Below are positions 14,179 to 26,564 of a stretch of 64,000 nucleotides of DNA, in pieces (position 1 is the stretch's first letter; each line of letters starts with the position of its first letter). The DNA is from Macquaria australasica. Its lineage: Eukaryota > Chordata > Actinopteri > Centrarchiformes > Percichthyidae. Where the stretch lies: NCBI GenBank assembly GCA_005408345.1, contig SEMN01000027.1:1059501-1123500 (forward strand), in the 5' to 3' direction. The notes beneath the pieces are model-generated. The model had not been told where the DNA came from. It saw nothing but the letters and a program-made list of their open reading frames with translations, and searched no databases. A program made the translations under genes and the position numbers.

Positions 14179-14873
14179 TGGTTAAGTAAAAGCGAAGACA
14201 GATGCACTTGTTGTTTGCCAAAGCTGTGTTTGCAGCACTCTAACTTCAGGTCAGCCTTGAGTTTGGGGGAGAAGACAAGAACCCAGCCTACAGCTCAGAG
14301 TGAAGAGGAAAAGAAGAACTCAGTTTTAACAAAAGGTGGGTGGATTTTTCTAATACAGAAGGGCTTCACTGGTCCAGAAAGTTCAGCTCACCATAAAAAA
14401 GACCCATAACCCTCCTGCCTGGACTCGAGTTTTCCTCAGCATACTACTATGCAACTCCTACGCACCTCACATAATAGACTGTGATCTCGTTACACAAATC
14501 AAACTCTCTGCAGGCAAAAAAAAATGGACACCTAGAGCACTAATCACTCTACCCATAATCCTCCGGTACTCTGCATATTTCCTCATGGTGGTGTATTAAA
14601 AAATCCCTTCTTAGGTTTAGTCCCATCGCTGTGAGGATTATCTGTGATGGCTAGAAAGGCTGCAGTCTGTCGTCATGTGGACTTATATAAATATATGAAT
14701 ATATAAATGTTCTGTCACATTGGATGTTACACATACTGTGGTCATCACTACAATTTAGAGCAACCTGGTCAAGATAACTGACATTCCTGTAATATGACAT
14801 GAAGCCACACTCATCATTCATTGGTGGAAGATCAAACCAATAGAGGAGGCTTCTGTGTTAGAGAAGAACTTAC

Positions 14874-15325
14874 TTTCTGCGTATAGTGGAACTGGTGTTG
14901 GTGTCTGTGCTGTCGGTGCGCTCAAGCCGGTCTCGTTCGGTGGTGGAGGAGCCGCAGGAGAGACCTCGGGTCAGCCTGGTGTGGGTCCTCCTCTCCCTGC
15001 TGGGCCCCGCAGTTGTGGCTGATCCAGGTGTCGCCTGAGTCGTCGAGGTGCTACCGTTCCCGCTGCTGCTGCCGCCACCATGGATGGGGAGGGACAGAGG
15101 CTGGCTGTGGTTGTGGTTCTGCTCGGGGGTGTCCGAACCAGGCGTCCGCGGGCTGCGTTCCTGCCTCAGGTCCTGGTTCTCTTGGCTGACCCGGTCCAGC
15201 TGGCCCTCCAGCTCCTCGATGCGCCGGCGCTGGGTCTCCAGGAGCTTGGCCTGGTTCTCGATGATGTTGTTGAGCTCCAGGAGGTACTCCACTGCCCGGT
15301 TGGGGCTCTCTGGGCTGGTCTCCAT
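14874..15325 (-). CDS. iqsec2: IQSEC2 first coding exon (ARF-GEF N-terminus)
   Basis: IQSEC (BRAG) proteins activate ARF6-type GTPases through a Sec7 domain and work at postsynaptic densities, where IQSEC2 controls AMPA-receptor traffic. This exon gives the first 150 residues plus two bases of the next codon. Residues 1-50 match the IQSEC N-terminal signature: SPNRAVEYLLELNNII, then LLETQRRRIEELEGQL, an amphipathic heptad-repeat coiled coil used for self-association. The rest is a Ser/Thr/Gly-rich low-complexity linker with SPRTPGSDTPEQ and an NHNHS run. The start is the ATG at 15325, with a strong CCCACCATGG context and a position matching the family. The frame stays open upstream, but only a TTG lies there. 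The donor is AGAAA|GTAAGT, phase 2. Of IQSEC1, 2 and 3 the peptide reads closest to IQSEC2, which in mammals is also X-linked like the two neighbouring genes. The IQ, Sec7 and PH exons are outside the window. Confidence 0.88.
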
Positions 15326-16740
15326 GGTGGGAGCCCTGACTCTTGGGGTATGACCACCACCAACCACCACCACAGTTTCGACCCCGTGGGGCCGAGATCC
15401 ACCCCCCCCACCAGCCCTGATGAGTGGGGGGGAGGGAGGGACCAACGAAGGCTCTACTGAAGATTAAATAATGGCTTCAGATGTTCAGAAACAGGAAGTC
15501 ACAGAGATTAAGAGGTTGAGAAGTTCAGAATGACTACATATCCCCAAACCTGAGGGCAGAAATGAGTATTACAGCATCTCAGTAGCCATTCAAAACGTTG
15601 CGATGCCGAGAAAAGAGTTCAAAGCTCAAAAAGCAGCTCAAGACACTGTTGATTGTCTGATTTCCTGAAGTCAGAGTCATTTTGAAAGACCATGCCAAAG
15701 CAGCAAGGAGCGGGTCAAGAGTTTGGGGCATCATGATGGATTCATTAAGCACAACACGTAGAAACAGACTGAGATGGGCTGGGGGAGGGAGTGACAGAGG
15801 TAACTATCTAAATGAGGCTGATCAGAGATCTATAATGAACTTCAACTTGCTTTGACGGCTCTCTTGAGTATACAGAGGAACAAGGAGAGTATCAGTGTAT
15901 CCCCTGACCTGTGACATGTCCTGCTCATTAACTTTAAGAGCTCTGGTATCAGCTTTTAGTTCATTATAAGACATCTAAAATACATCAACCACTCGTTAGC
16001 CTCCTCGACATACAGGGGAAGGGGGGATAGGGGTAATGGAGGGGTGGGGGGTACTATGTATGATCTACCACTAATTATCAGGCACTGTCAATCATTACAT
16101 AACACAGAAAATTCTGCTCCCTCCCACGTTGAATATCCCCGCAGTCTATCATCGTCGCTTTCAACCCATGGCTTGATGTGTCTTTATAGCACAGAAAGTA
16201 AGCAGAGGTGGCTTACTAAGTTCATTCTTGAGGTCCTCCTCTCTGGTCCGACACAACTACATCCTAGTGCTTTAAATTCACATTAGTTCCCAAAGTGTGC
16301 GTCTCGGGGCTTTTTTCATCCGAGAATAATGCTGAGTTTACTTCCGCGTCACGCATTCATAAACACTCGTCTTGGAGATAAAAAGGTGTCACCTGTTAAG
16401 GGCCAACAACTATCCGGGATATCTTTGACAGCCCGAAAGTCTCAATAGGCTGTGCCAAATCTTTAAACCGCACTTTAGTGTTTGCCGCTTTCGGCGCTGA
16501 TCTGAAATCGGTATAAACGAACAGGCTGAGTTATTTCCTACTTATCTGAGACGAGTTTCAGTTGTGTCCGGTCGGTAATCCGTGCAGGAGTGTTGCGGCG
16601 AGTCTTCTTTGAGGTGGCGCAGAGAGGTTTCGCTCCTTGAGCGTCTGAACTGCAGCGTTGCGTGCGGCTTTTCCTCTGAGCGCATCGCTGTCAAGTCAGC
16701 CACAATGATATGACACTTCCGGCTAAGAGTTTCAAAATAA
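15326..16740 (-). promoter_or_regulatory. iqsec2: iqsec2 5' UTR and promoter region
   Basis: The exon may continue upstream to an acceptor-like TTTAATCTTCAG ending at 15457, implying a leader intron. The 16290-16720 interval has more CpG dinucleotides than its surroundings and includes CTTCCGCGTCACGC (near 16341) and GTGTCCGGTCGG. It is the best candidate for a leader exon and CpG-type promoter. No TATA box is evident. The transcription start cannot be fixed from sequence alone. Confidence 0.35.
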
Positions 16741-17672
16741 AAGAGAAACTGTGTGAGCGTTATGTTGACTGTAGGTGAAAAATAAAGAATGCATTTGCAG
16801 GAAAGGATGGATGAAAACGCAAATAGCGAATGAATTGATTTATTATTGTGTCATGCATAGCCTACAGTCCGCATTGTCTTACACACCATATGTATATAAT
16901 CCAGATCAAGACACTAGCCTTTTAAATCATCATAGTATGTATAACACACACAAAAAAATGAGTCTCACTTTCCACTTTAATCAAATCACACAGCTCACAG
17001 TAATTTCCCATAAATGACTCTCCATGACGTACATTCATCATTAGGGTGAAAAGCCAATTTAGGGATACAACAAATAATGAGCACTTTTCAACAAAGGCTG
17101 CAGATAACTCGGATGTATATTTAGATAAAAATGTATAAAGTCAATTTTCATCCCAAGTATTGCATGGGGAACATTTCTCTGTAGAATGACGGATGACGGA
17201 TTTTATTTTGAAAGAACAATCAGAGTCTCATTTTGCTTCTTTGTATGTAACTTTCCTCACTTCAGGAACCCTGTTGAGCGCATATATAAATCCGGAGTGC
17301 ACACATGTAGAAAACAATACTGTACACTGTAACGCACTGCCTGTAGGACAGTGAAAGTGCCACATTCTGCTCTTTTCAACATTTCTCTATAGACTAATTG
17401 AAATGTATAAGCTTGATCTGAAGTGGTTTGAATAGTTAAGGTCCACTTATTTAAGTCCATCTCTTCCTGACTCGACATCCTGTGAGTGCAGCGCTGTTAT
17501 TACTGCGGTGATATATATTTTTCTTCTTCTTGCGTCTGAGCTGACTTGAACAGAAGGATGCGGCTTAGGACAACATGAGAGGAAGGCGCAGGCCTCAGAG
17601 CGATGTTATTTTTAGTGGCAGTACTTAAGTGCTCATATCTGGACTGAGAGACTGGCTATAAATTCACCCGCT

Positions 17673-17676
<4 letters not shown>

Positions 17677-17711
<35 letters not shown>
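17677..17711. repeat. (CT)n microsatellite
   Basis: About 17 CT units. Minus-strand frames through it encode alternating Arg and Glu and are not genes. Confidence 0.9.
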
Positions 17712-17715
<4 letters not shown>

Positions 17716-17970
17716 AATAGCATATCTCACACAGGTGAGGCTGCTCTGCTGTACAGTTTATAACACTAATATTAGACTGAGTGGTGAGCCTGCCTGCATG
17801 GGAAATGTAAAATCCCTGTTCTCGCAAAAAGCAGGTTTTAATAATTGATCTGTGGGAAATGATCAGATTGGTGCATCATTTAATTTCTTTCTTTCTTTTT
17901 TAATTCTCAGACATACATCTCACCCTGTTTCTGAACATAAAGCCTATTTTATGGGATCCTTAAAATAAGC

Positions 17971-17972
<2 letters not shown>

Positions 17973-18021
<49 letters not shown>
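17973..18021. repeat. Compound (TC)n(AC)n microsatellite
   Basis: TC units pass directly into AC units, close to the presumed magix polyadenylation site. Confidence 0.9.
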
Positions 18022-18174
18022 TCACCTTCATCACGTCAAATCCCATCTCTCCATAAATATACTGTAGCCTATAATTTTGCTGCCATCTGCTGTCCATTAC
18101 TGTGGCTCTTCTGGTGTTCAACAAAAAAAAGCAATAAAAAAGAAAGACATGCATGACCACTGAGGAAATTGGTT

Positions 18175-20176
18175 CAGCAGTTTATTTTGGAGTTTTATTA
18201 GAACGTGTTTACAGTTCGGCCATATAATCCCCCCTTAGGAAATGAAAGTCTAAAAAAAGAACATTAGCAAACGTTATAAAATAAGTCTTACATATAGGCT
18301 ACCAAGCTTCTCTGTATGGTCACTGGCTGGGGGGATACAACAGTGTGTTGGTTTGGTCAGTGTACTGCCATTTCTGGGCACCACAGCAATGCAAACAAAT
18401 GGGCAGGGCGCACCAAGCAATTCATTTCACTTCTGTGGTTTGTTCAAAATGGGTACAAACGAAGGAAGGACTTCACTTCTAGCATCAACCTTTAGATAAT
18501 TATGGGCTGGTGACAAACAGCTGTAACAGTCTGCGTCTCGTAATGCTGCCCTAAAGAAATATAACATAGATTTAACAGTTAAATAATATGAATCCACTCT
18601 GCGTTATGAAAATGGTGTGAAGTTTGTAGCTTTTCTTCCTAATGGCTTATCTAGAGCAAAGTATCTGAAAACCTGAGTATTTAAAAAAAGATAATTTCAT
18701 AGAAAAATAACATCTCACAGTATCCATTCAGCTTTTGTTTTTTTTCATAACAGAATTTATAAAAAAGAGAGCAAAATAATAAAAAAAAAATGATGCCATC
18801 TTAGACGCAACACTGAGCTCAGATTCTGCGGAGGCTTATGATTATTATTTTTGTGGATTTACAGTAAGGGCCTTTTTTGGCATGACTTGAAATTACTAAA
18901 CGACCTGCCCGCCTCTTTCGTATTAGAGACCTCAGAGCAAAGGGTTTTCACAGTAAGAAAAATCAGTGGTTAGGATAAAGTGGTTTATGTTACCAAGGCA
19001 ACTGTACGTGGCACGATGGGCACAGCACTCTCTAGAATCTAGATAGTGGTGTTGTTCTGACCCCACATACACAATATTAACAGTACTTAAAATATGCACA
19101 CCGGATGCATATTTTTGGCATCTTTTGCGGACTTCTGAAGGAGGGCACAACATAGAGTATCCTTATCCACACTCAAGCAGCATATTACAAAAACATTCAT
19201 TTATGAATAGGGTAGATACAATATAGTTGTTAGACTGTGTTTACATTTTTGAGCCTTCACAAAAGCTATATACCAATTTTCACGTTATTTCTCATCACAC
19301 AATAATAAATAATATGAAGCTGTTGTATGTAATATATAGATATACTGCATATATTAATATATATATATATATATGTATATGTAATATACATATATATAGA
19401 CGTATCATGATGTATTACAATACAGTAATACAAATCAGGGCTTGGCTCCAGTTAGTATAGTATTTACAATAGGTTCTGTCATTTATTTCTCTACAAATAT
19501 TTACAGAATATAGATTTCACACCTGCTGTCAAAGGGGATTTGCATTATCACAATCAAATATTCAGTTATATGGAACAACGTTACAAGTCAAGGCCACATA
19601 AAACAAAGAGGATATTGTACAAACATGTTACACCGTTTCCTCTCAGACCAGATCGACGTGGTGCAGCGGAAATGGATGGCTTGGATTTGTTGCATTATTA
19701 TTGCTCAGTATCTTCATGAGGTATAAGTGAATGTCTGTGCAGTCTTTGTACAGTAGAGGGTACTTCTGCTAGCTTGAAAACAGAGATGCAGAGAGGTGAG
19801 TGAGAGATTAGAAGTCTGTGAAATACCTTGTTGTCCTGGAAACATCTTTCACAAACGCTGCAAACGTAAAAGGAGGAGTGAAACGTAGTGAGTGCTTCAG
19901 AAAATAATAAAAAAATAACAGACACAGACATAACTTTTACCATGTTGGTGTCATTTACAAGTTAAAATGGGATATCGACATTTAAAATCAGCCAGAGGTC
20001 AGCTGTAAAAAGGCACAAAGAATATGACTTCATACTACTGTAGATATCAAAGTGACTGAGAGAAAATGTTGGTAGTGTGGGTAGCTGCAGAAAACAAGTC
20101 TAACAGGTCTAACAGTGTGAGACTGACAGAATCCGATACAGTATCATTTAGCTGCTGCATAACTTCCTGTTAAAAG
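18175..20176 (-). other. magix: Probable magix 3' UTR
   Basis: No open frame of interest follows the magix stop codon. The stretch is AT-rich and contains a TA-rich patch at about 19345-19400. On the minus strand two AATAAA hexamers occur within 20 bp at about 18183-18200, the densest polyadenylation signal between the stop and iqsec2. A UTR of about 2 kb is inferred. An earlier cleavage site cannot be excluded. Confidence 0.4.
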
Positions 20177-21231
20177 TCAAGAGACAGCGCTTCTTCCTCC
20201 TCCCTGCCCTGTCTGCCTCCCGGGGAGCCTGTTCCCCTCTACAACCTGAGCCACCCTCTGCTGGCTGGGCGTGAGCCAAGGGCCTGGCAGCACCGCGGCA
20301 CTGTGCCCGCCAGCTTCTGTGGCGGCCAGAGAAAGGCCCGCGATGCTGGCAGCAGACATGCTGCCGTCAGATTGGCTGCCTCCAGACTCTGACTCATCGT
20401 CCCCCAGCTGCTCTACGGACAGTGTGGAGGTGAGGAAGGAGAAGGGCTTTCTCCGTGACACCGGATCTATCGCAGCAACACTTGCTAATCGCTTCTCGAC
20501 ATGCCAGTTCTGTGCGTCGTCGTCTCTCTGATCCTCATTCAGCTCTCTATTTTCACCCCTGTCATCATCCCATGACCTCTCCAGCTTCTGCTCAATCTCC
20601 AGCTCCTTCTGTTCCCTGTACTCTGCTGCCATGTCCCAGTTTTGTTTGGGTCTGGGAAGCTTTTTGTTAGGACTTGGAATGGGTAGGAAAACATCCTCTT
20701 CACTCTCTTCTCTCTCTGAATTGACTCTCTCCTCCTCCTCCTCCTCCTCCATCCTTCCTTCCACCCTTTCCTCAACAGCAGATGCCTCCTGCTCTTCCTC
20801 TTGCTCAGGCTCTTCAACCTCTGCCCTTCCTGCCCTCTCCTCACTTCTGCTTTTGCTCCGCCTTCTCTCCCTCTCCCTCTCCCTTTTCCTTCCCCTCACT
20901 GTCCCTCTTTCCATCTCACTATCATCATTATTCCTGAGGGCATCTCTGGGTAAACTCTGAGACTCTCTTTTTCTCCTCCTCCTCCTGTCCCTGGCTTCCC
21001 GAGACCTCCCTCCTCGCTCAGAGACGGGGCTTTGTACATCAGAGTGTCCTCCTCCCTCTGAGCCCCGTCTTCTCCTTCCCGTCCCTTTCCCTCTCTCGCG
21101 TCCATTCGAAGACCCGCTTCTCTTCTTCTGCTTGGAGCTCTGCCCCTTCCGCCCGGTGGAGTCTACTGCAGCCAAACCCTGCTTCTTGGGGTGATGCAGG
21201 AGGGAGGGGGACGTGATTCTGTGCTCACGGC
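20177..21231 (-). CDS. magix: magix exon 18: long charged C-terminal tail
   Basis: When joined to the PDZ5 exon at 22212 (phase 1), this exon reads GREHRITSPSLLHHPKKQG and then 350 residues to the stop at 20177-20179. It has an Arg/Ser/Glu-rich stretch resembling RS-domain composition, a run of seven Glu, and a likely coiled coil around MAAEYREQKELEIEQKLE. The final block contains GPWLTPSQQRV, which matches the GPW-x-P motif ending the long forms of MAGI tails. Several plus-strand open frames over this exon are shadows of its GA-rich codons. When entered from cassette exon 17, the same exon is read in another frame and stops at 21163-21165 after AVSTESRPPPSC and ten more residues. Confidence 0.85.
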
Positions 21232-24200
21232 CTGGACACACATTATATGGAGAGAGGGGGATGGAAAGAGGAGAAAAGAGTGAATAGGCAGGTAAAAGAG
21301 GAAGAGCAAAATCTCTGGCAGAGAGCATTATGTAATCTGTTATTAAAGAGCTCTGAAATCCAGAAAGTGTTTTTTTCTTTTTTTTGTTGAGGTGCATTAA
21401 GTCAGCTTGTGTAAGAACAGCTGCTTTTCTATTTTAGTGCAACCTTCAGATAACCCTTTATTAGAAATACAACACACATCTGATTATCAGTATGCTCCAT
21501 AATAGTGTGATTATGCAATTCTCTTCGTTAAATAATTCAATGTGTTTACAATTGTGAAGCTGGCAAAGTTTGTTCAGAGGTAGGTTTGAGGAAAACTAAA
21601 TTGTAGTGTAATGTAACTAGTGTAATATTGTACATTTCTACACCATTACTTAAGCTGATAATCAAGATTATCTTATATGGAGGAGGTCCAACACACAAGC
21701 TGTAAGGTATGTTTCACTACAAGTGAAGACAGCAGTGGTGACTGAGTAGAGGAATGTAGAGAGACAGAAAATGGGAGAACTAACAGGAACCATTACCAAC
21801 CGCGTATTCTCTGTCCGTCCAATGACATAGAAGCAAGGCTCGCCTAGCTTGGAGTTGGTCATACATAGAGACAAACTGGAGAGCTCCACTGAGGGGAGGG
21901 ACAAGAAAGGAAAGGAAGGAGTGGAGCAGAAAGGAGGCCAAATCCAGATGTGGATGGGTTAAAAGGTGGGAAACACCACAAAAGAAAAAGACAGGATAAA
22001 AAGGTAGAAAGAATTTTAGTTAGAATCCGTCCCACAGAAAAAGAAGAAGAAAGGAGATTACACACCCAAGACAAATGCATCACATGCAAAAGACACGAGG
22101 TTCCGCGTCTTATATTTTAAATATCATATATTTCCATGCTTATAATTTCCCCCCGTAAACACATGGTGGTAACATCCTGAAATATCACTAAATCCTCCTA
22201 CTGTGTCTCACCATAGTCAGGCACGTAGCCGTTTCCTCTCTTGAGCACCAGGTGGATGCGGTGGCCTCCTCTGCGGATCTGCTCGACCGCCTGGCTGTGA
22301 GTCATCCCTGCCGTACTGTCCCCATTGATCTCCACGAGCTGATCGCTAACCTGCAGCCACAACACACAAACACAACATTACTTTAAATATTATATCTATT
22401 ATTCTGTAACAGAAACGAGAAGCAGTATCTAGGATAGGACTCATGACAGTGTAAGAGTGAGCCAGCATGCACAATACCAGGATCCTGAAACTGAAGCAGC
22501 TGCATTTTCCTACTGCAACATGCCAAAACGTCTTTTGTGAAGAAGTGTATTGTGAATACTTACTTTCATTACTTGATGTGGGTAAAATGGAAGAAAAATA
22601 GTCTACAGCAATGCTATTAAGGGATCACCAAAGTTATTACATTGCATCCTGAGGGGAACGTGAATGCATGTACCAAATGCCACGGCAATCCATCCAATGG
22701 TTGACAGAAAGTTGGTCATGACTATTTAATTTTATTGAGAAAACTTAAGATTTGAAAGTTTTCACGGATTTTAAGTGTCTTGCTTTGACTGAAAAGTTTA
22801 CCAAAAGTAAGTCATCTGCAAATAAAACATCTATGTTGTGCTTACAATCATCACATTTTTTTAAAAACAGAACAACAGAATATAGGTACGTAATTGTTTG
22901 TATTTAGAAGTATTTAGTAGCCATTTTGCTGTGAATTATTCAAAAGAAAAGTTTGAGCAAGTGTACAACTGCACACTCTGATACACTCAAATACAGAGGA
23001 TAATACAGATATAAATACTTGACAGTAAAAGAGTATAAAAAGTAGTATATGTATATAGACAAACTGTGAAATGCACACAGCAAAGAAACACACCTGCATT
23101 TTTTGGCTCCGTGAGGCCGGGCCCCCCTCCATCAGTCCCAGGACGTAGAGGCCCATGTTGTATTCACTGCCCCCTCGGAGGCTGAAGCCGAAGCCTGAAT
23201 GTCCTCGATCCAGGTCTACACTGTAATACCTGGAGTCACGCTGGGAGACGAGGGTAGAGAGGGTAAGAAGGAGGACTGATAATCATCACTGCAGGTAATA
23301 ATATACACTGATAGTGGATGGGATGAGCTACACATTAAATATGGTGCTGCCCTCACCTTTGGACGCGACCTTTGACCCTTTCTGCTTCTGTGACCTGGGT
23401 CATACTCAGTGGTTTCTGAAAGGCTTGAAGTATCTGAAAAAGATGATGATTGCAGTTATATTATGAATTAAGAACCAGGCTGTATATTTGTGTGTATGTT
23501 TCCTGGATACTTATGTCTATCCTTACAGGTGCTGGGACGTGGGACAATGGTGAGGCGTAGAGTATTTCCTGCTCGGCGAAGGATCTGAGCAAGCTCCCGG
23601 TGAGGCAGAGTCACCACTGAGCGTCCCTCTACCGCCTCTAATCGATCTCCAGGCCGGATCTGACCACTCTTGGCCGCTGGGCTGCCTCGACGGACCGTCA
23701 CAAACCGGTGAGGGAGAAGTGAAGCAGCTGAAGAGAAGGACAGAAAACATCAAAACAGTTACTACCACCTTAAATAACTTGTTGTTACTTGTTGAGTAAA
23801 GTTGCAGATGGAACAGAAAACTCCATCCAGCCCCAAAATTTTCCTTTTAACTGAGGGCAGTGAGTAATAAGTGGGGTCAAATGTAGATACATTTAAAAGC
23901 AGGAAGATTTATTTCACCAGTGACTTTGCCAGAATTCTTAAACCAAGCTCTAATTAAGCTTTGGATCATTTTTGGCAGGGTTTACTTTATAAATTACTTC
24001 CCACAGAAGCCTCTCTTTACACCTCCCCCACTGTCTCCTTGAAACACTCTCCTCTTCTCCTTCATCTTCCCATCTATCAACCTATCACTCCATCCGCTGA
24101 CACACCGGGAACTGTTTCTCGCTGTTCGATGATTTGTCTTTCTCCTCAAGAACAAACTGTCGTGGAACACAAGCTCTCCAGCAAATATTTTCCTGTCCCA

Positions 24201-26411
24201 AATCTGTCAAACTGCACATAACAACAGGCTTCAGATATTTACACTTCGGTTTATACAGCGTCAGTGATTCTTATGCTCAGCTCTTCTAAGATCCACAAAC
24301 TTGCAGTCTGTCTGCATTAGTATGCCGCTAGCATACAAAACACACTCACACATATAAAAACACACACAGCAGTATTTACTTCTTTCTGCTGGTACCACAA
24401 AATGTCTGTGTAGGAAGGCACTTGCCATCTTCTCCCAGCCCCTACTGCTCAAACACAACACACAATCACTCCTAGAAAGCTATTATAGTGTAGCTGAGCT
24501 AGACAGATGATGTGCAAGTGTTCATGTGTTTTTGTCAGATTCAACTGACCTCTCAATTGAAGTGAGGGTACAATGTGAGGAGGGACAATAAGCTTCATGT
24601 ATCAGGAACTCAATTTGTCTTATCTTCTGCACGAGGAGATCACTCACAATTAAGTTTAACTCTGGTCAGCATCTGAGGTTGATGAGAAAAGTATCAAGCA
24701 GCCTAAAAATAAATTTGCTTCCATTAATCTCCTGCACCAACTAAAAAGCTTCTTACAGTTTTTAGCTGGACAGTCTGTCTTCTGTTCCTCTTTCTGTATC
24801 TTAATAAACTCCCTATTACTCTCTCTCTGACCCCTTTTTGAGGATATGCTGTACTTTGGTGACAGCTGGCCCCTCTAGAGTCTTGCCAGTGGCCTTATGT
24901 AACCCATCAGGCAGCATAAACATTTGCAGACTCTCATTCAGCTGAGGTCCATAGTCAGTCTCCCTCCAGGATAAAAATAGCACGTTTAAATTGTCTTATA
25001 GAGCGCCATGAAATAACTGTTAACAGATTAAAATTGCAACTGTGTGGGCTAAGATATGAAATGAAGTGTATGTCACATTGGAATGATGATCCCGTTAAAA
25101 AGGTACAGCCTATAATTCACAGACCAGAGGCACATCTCCAATCTGGGCCTAATCTGGGTGACCCAGGCAGAAACAGCAATCAGGTCAAATCAAAGCCAAG
25201 GCAGCTTTGCAAATAGTCTTCTTATCATGCATAATACATCGGCCCAACAACAGTCGCCAAAACACATGAACACACATGCAGCAGCCATGCTCACTCACAC
25301 ACACAAAGCACCACTGTGCACACACACGTACAAAACCACACACACATACACAGTGACTCACACGCAGAGGGATTGGGACAGATGTACTCAGCCACACATA
25401 CACACACACGCTTAAACTACACACAGATGCATCCAAATGGACTGCTTTATATTAGTGTCTTTTCCTCTGGCTCTCCATGTTCTCCTGTCCAGAGTAATCC
25501 CACTGCGGTATGCCCAGCAGCCAGCCAGCCTCTGACGCGCTCAGGAGTGGTAGCAGCCCCCCTCCCCGACATCGTAAAACCCCCCTCTGCAGCTCAGATG
25601 CATCGGCCGGTGCAGACATCCCCACAGCAGCTTGCAGGTGCTTAGCGCATGTCGGATACCCGGAGAGAGCGCTTTTGATATTTAGCAGGATCATTCATAC
25701 AAGTAATGTGTGTGCAGGTTAGCTAATGCTGAACTCAAGCACTGCATCTGGTAACTTCATTCATTTTACTGCAAGTGTTGTCATCACCACATCACCACAT
25801 CATGTCGTGTGCTGCTTTAAGCCTGGCTGGGTTTAAATTCCCTCTCATCTGTTGTTGTTGCTGCAATAATCATCAGGTGTAACTGTAAGAATAACCACAA
25901 TACATATCAGTTACAGCATCAGTTTGATCAACTATCTGACATCTGGAACATGTGAGCCTGTGCATCTAACTTTCACACTGCCAAAGTCAACACATCTGAC
26001 TGAGCAAACTTTAGCATGCAACACAGAATCATACCCTCTAGCTCATGCACAAAGCTGAACGTGAAACACTGCACCACCAAAACCCGTACCCTCCCATCTT
26101 TTAGTAAACATGAAACAAGAAGTGGGGCGAATAATTACGTTTAGACTCCTTCACAGTTTTCAAAGCAGACTGCAGTCTCTCCAGCATGGCTCTTTGATTT
26201 GCATGCGCAGAAAAAAACAAAACAAACAACAACAAAAAAGAAATCCTAAATTCCAGCTTGGAGGTGTTGAGATTCACATGCAACGGTCAACAGGAGCTAA
26301 AACGCAGGTTTGCTGTCCCCTCTGTTGTTCCTCTGCGAAGGGAAACGTTCAGCGAAGCATTATTCTTAAGCATTCAGAGAGCAATGGAGGTAGGTGGGAG
26401 GAGGAGGGAGG

Positions 26412-26459
<48 letters not shown>

Positions 26460-26507
26460 TTTAATCTTTTGAAAAACCAGACTGGACGCTTTTACTGCAG
26501 AGTAAAG

Positions 26508-26564
<57 letters not shown>

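Larger units (their letters stand above)
5669..14873 (-). other. iqsec2: iqsec2 intron 1
   Basis: This is the presumed intron between iqsec2 coding exon 1 and the next coding exon. It holds a dispersed repeat at about 7040-7600, a pure TG tract at 9676-9731, CCCCTT-type repeats at 9445-9480, a C-rich run at 10824-10843, GA tracts near 11970 and 12145-12165, and imperfect TG repeats at 14124-14178. One 100-nt block at 12882-12981 has exon-like ends but fits the neighbouring phases poorly. No other gene is visible. Confidence 0.5.
16741..18174. other. Intergenic stretch between iqsec2 and magix
   Basis: AT-rich DNA between the iqsec2 promoter and the magix 3' end, both genes reading leftward. 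It contains a CT tract at 17677-17711 and a compound TC/AC tract at 17973-18021. I see no exon or RNA gene. Confidence 0.6.

Noticed and set aside
15335..15445. In-frame extension of iqsec2 to residue MVPPSPPLIRAG
   Set aside because: The first codon is TTG and the later ATG at 15325 has an excellent context and matches the family start.
20271..20960. Plus-strand open frames of 71-109 codons
   Set aside because: They are antisense shadows of magix exon 18, whose GA-rich codons leave other frames open.
21795..21802. Alternative exon 17 donor CG|GTTGGT
   Set aside because: Weak consensus, and the resulting frame would stop at the second codon of exon 18.
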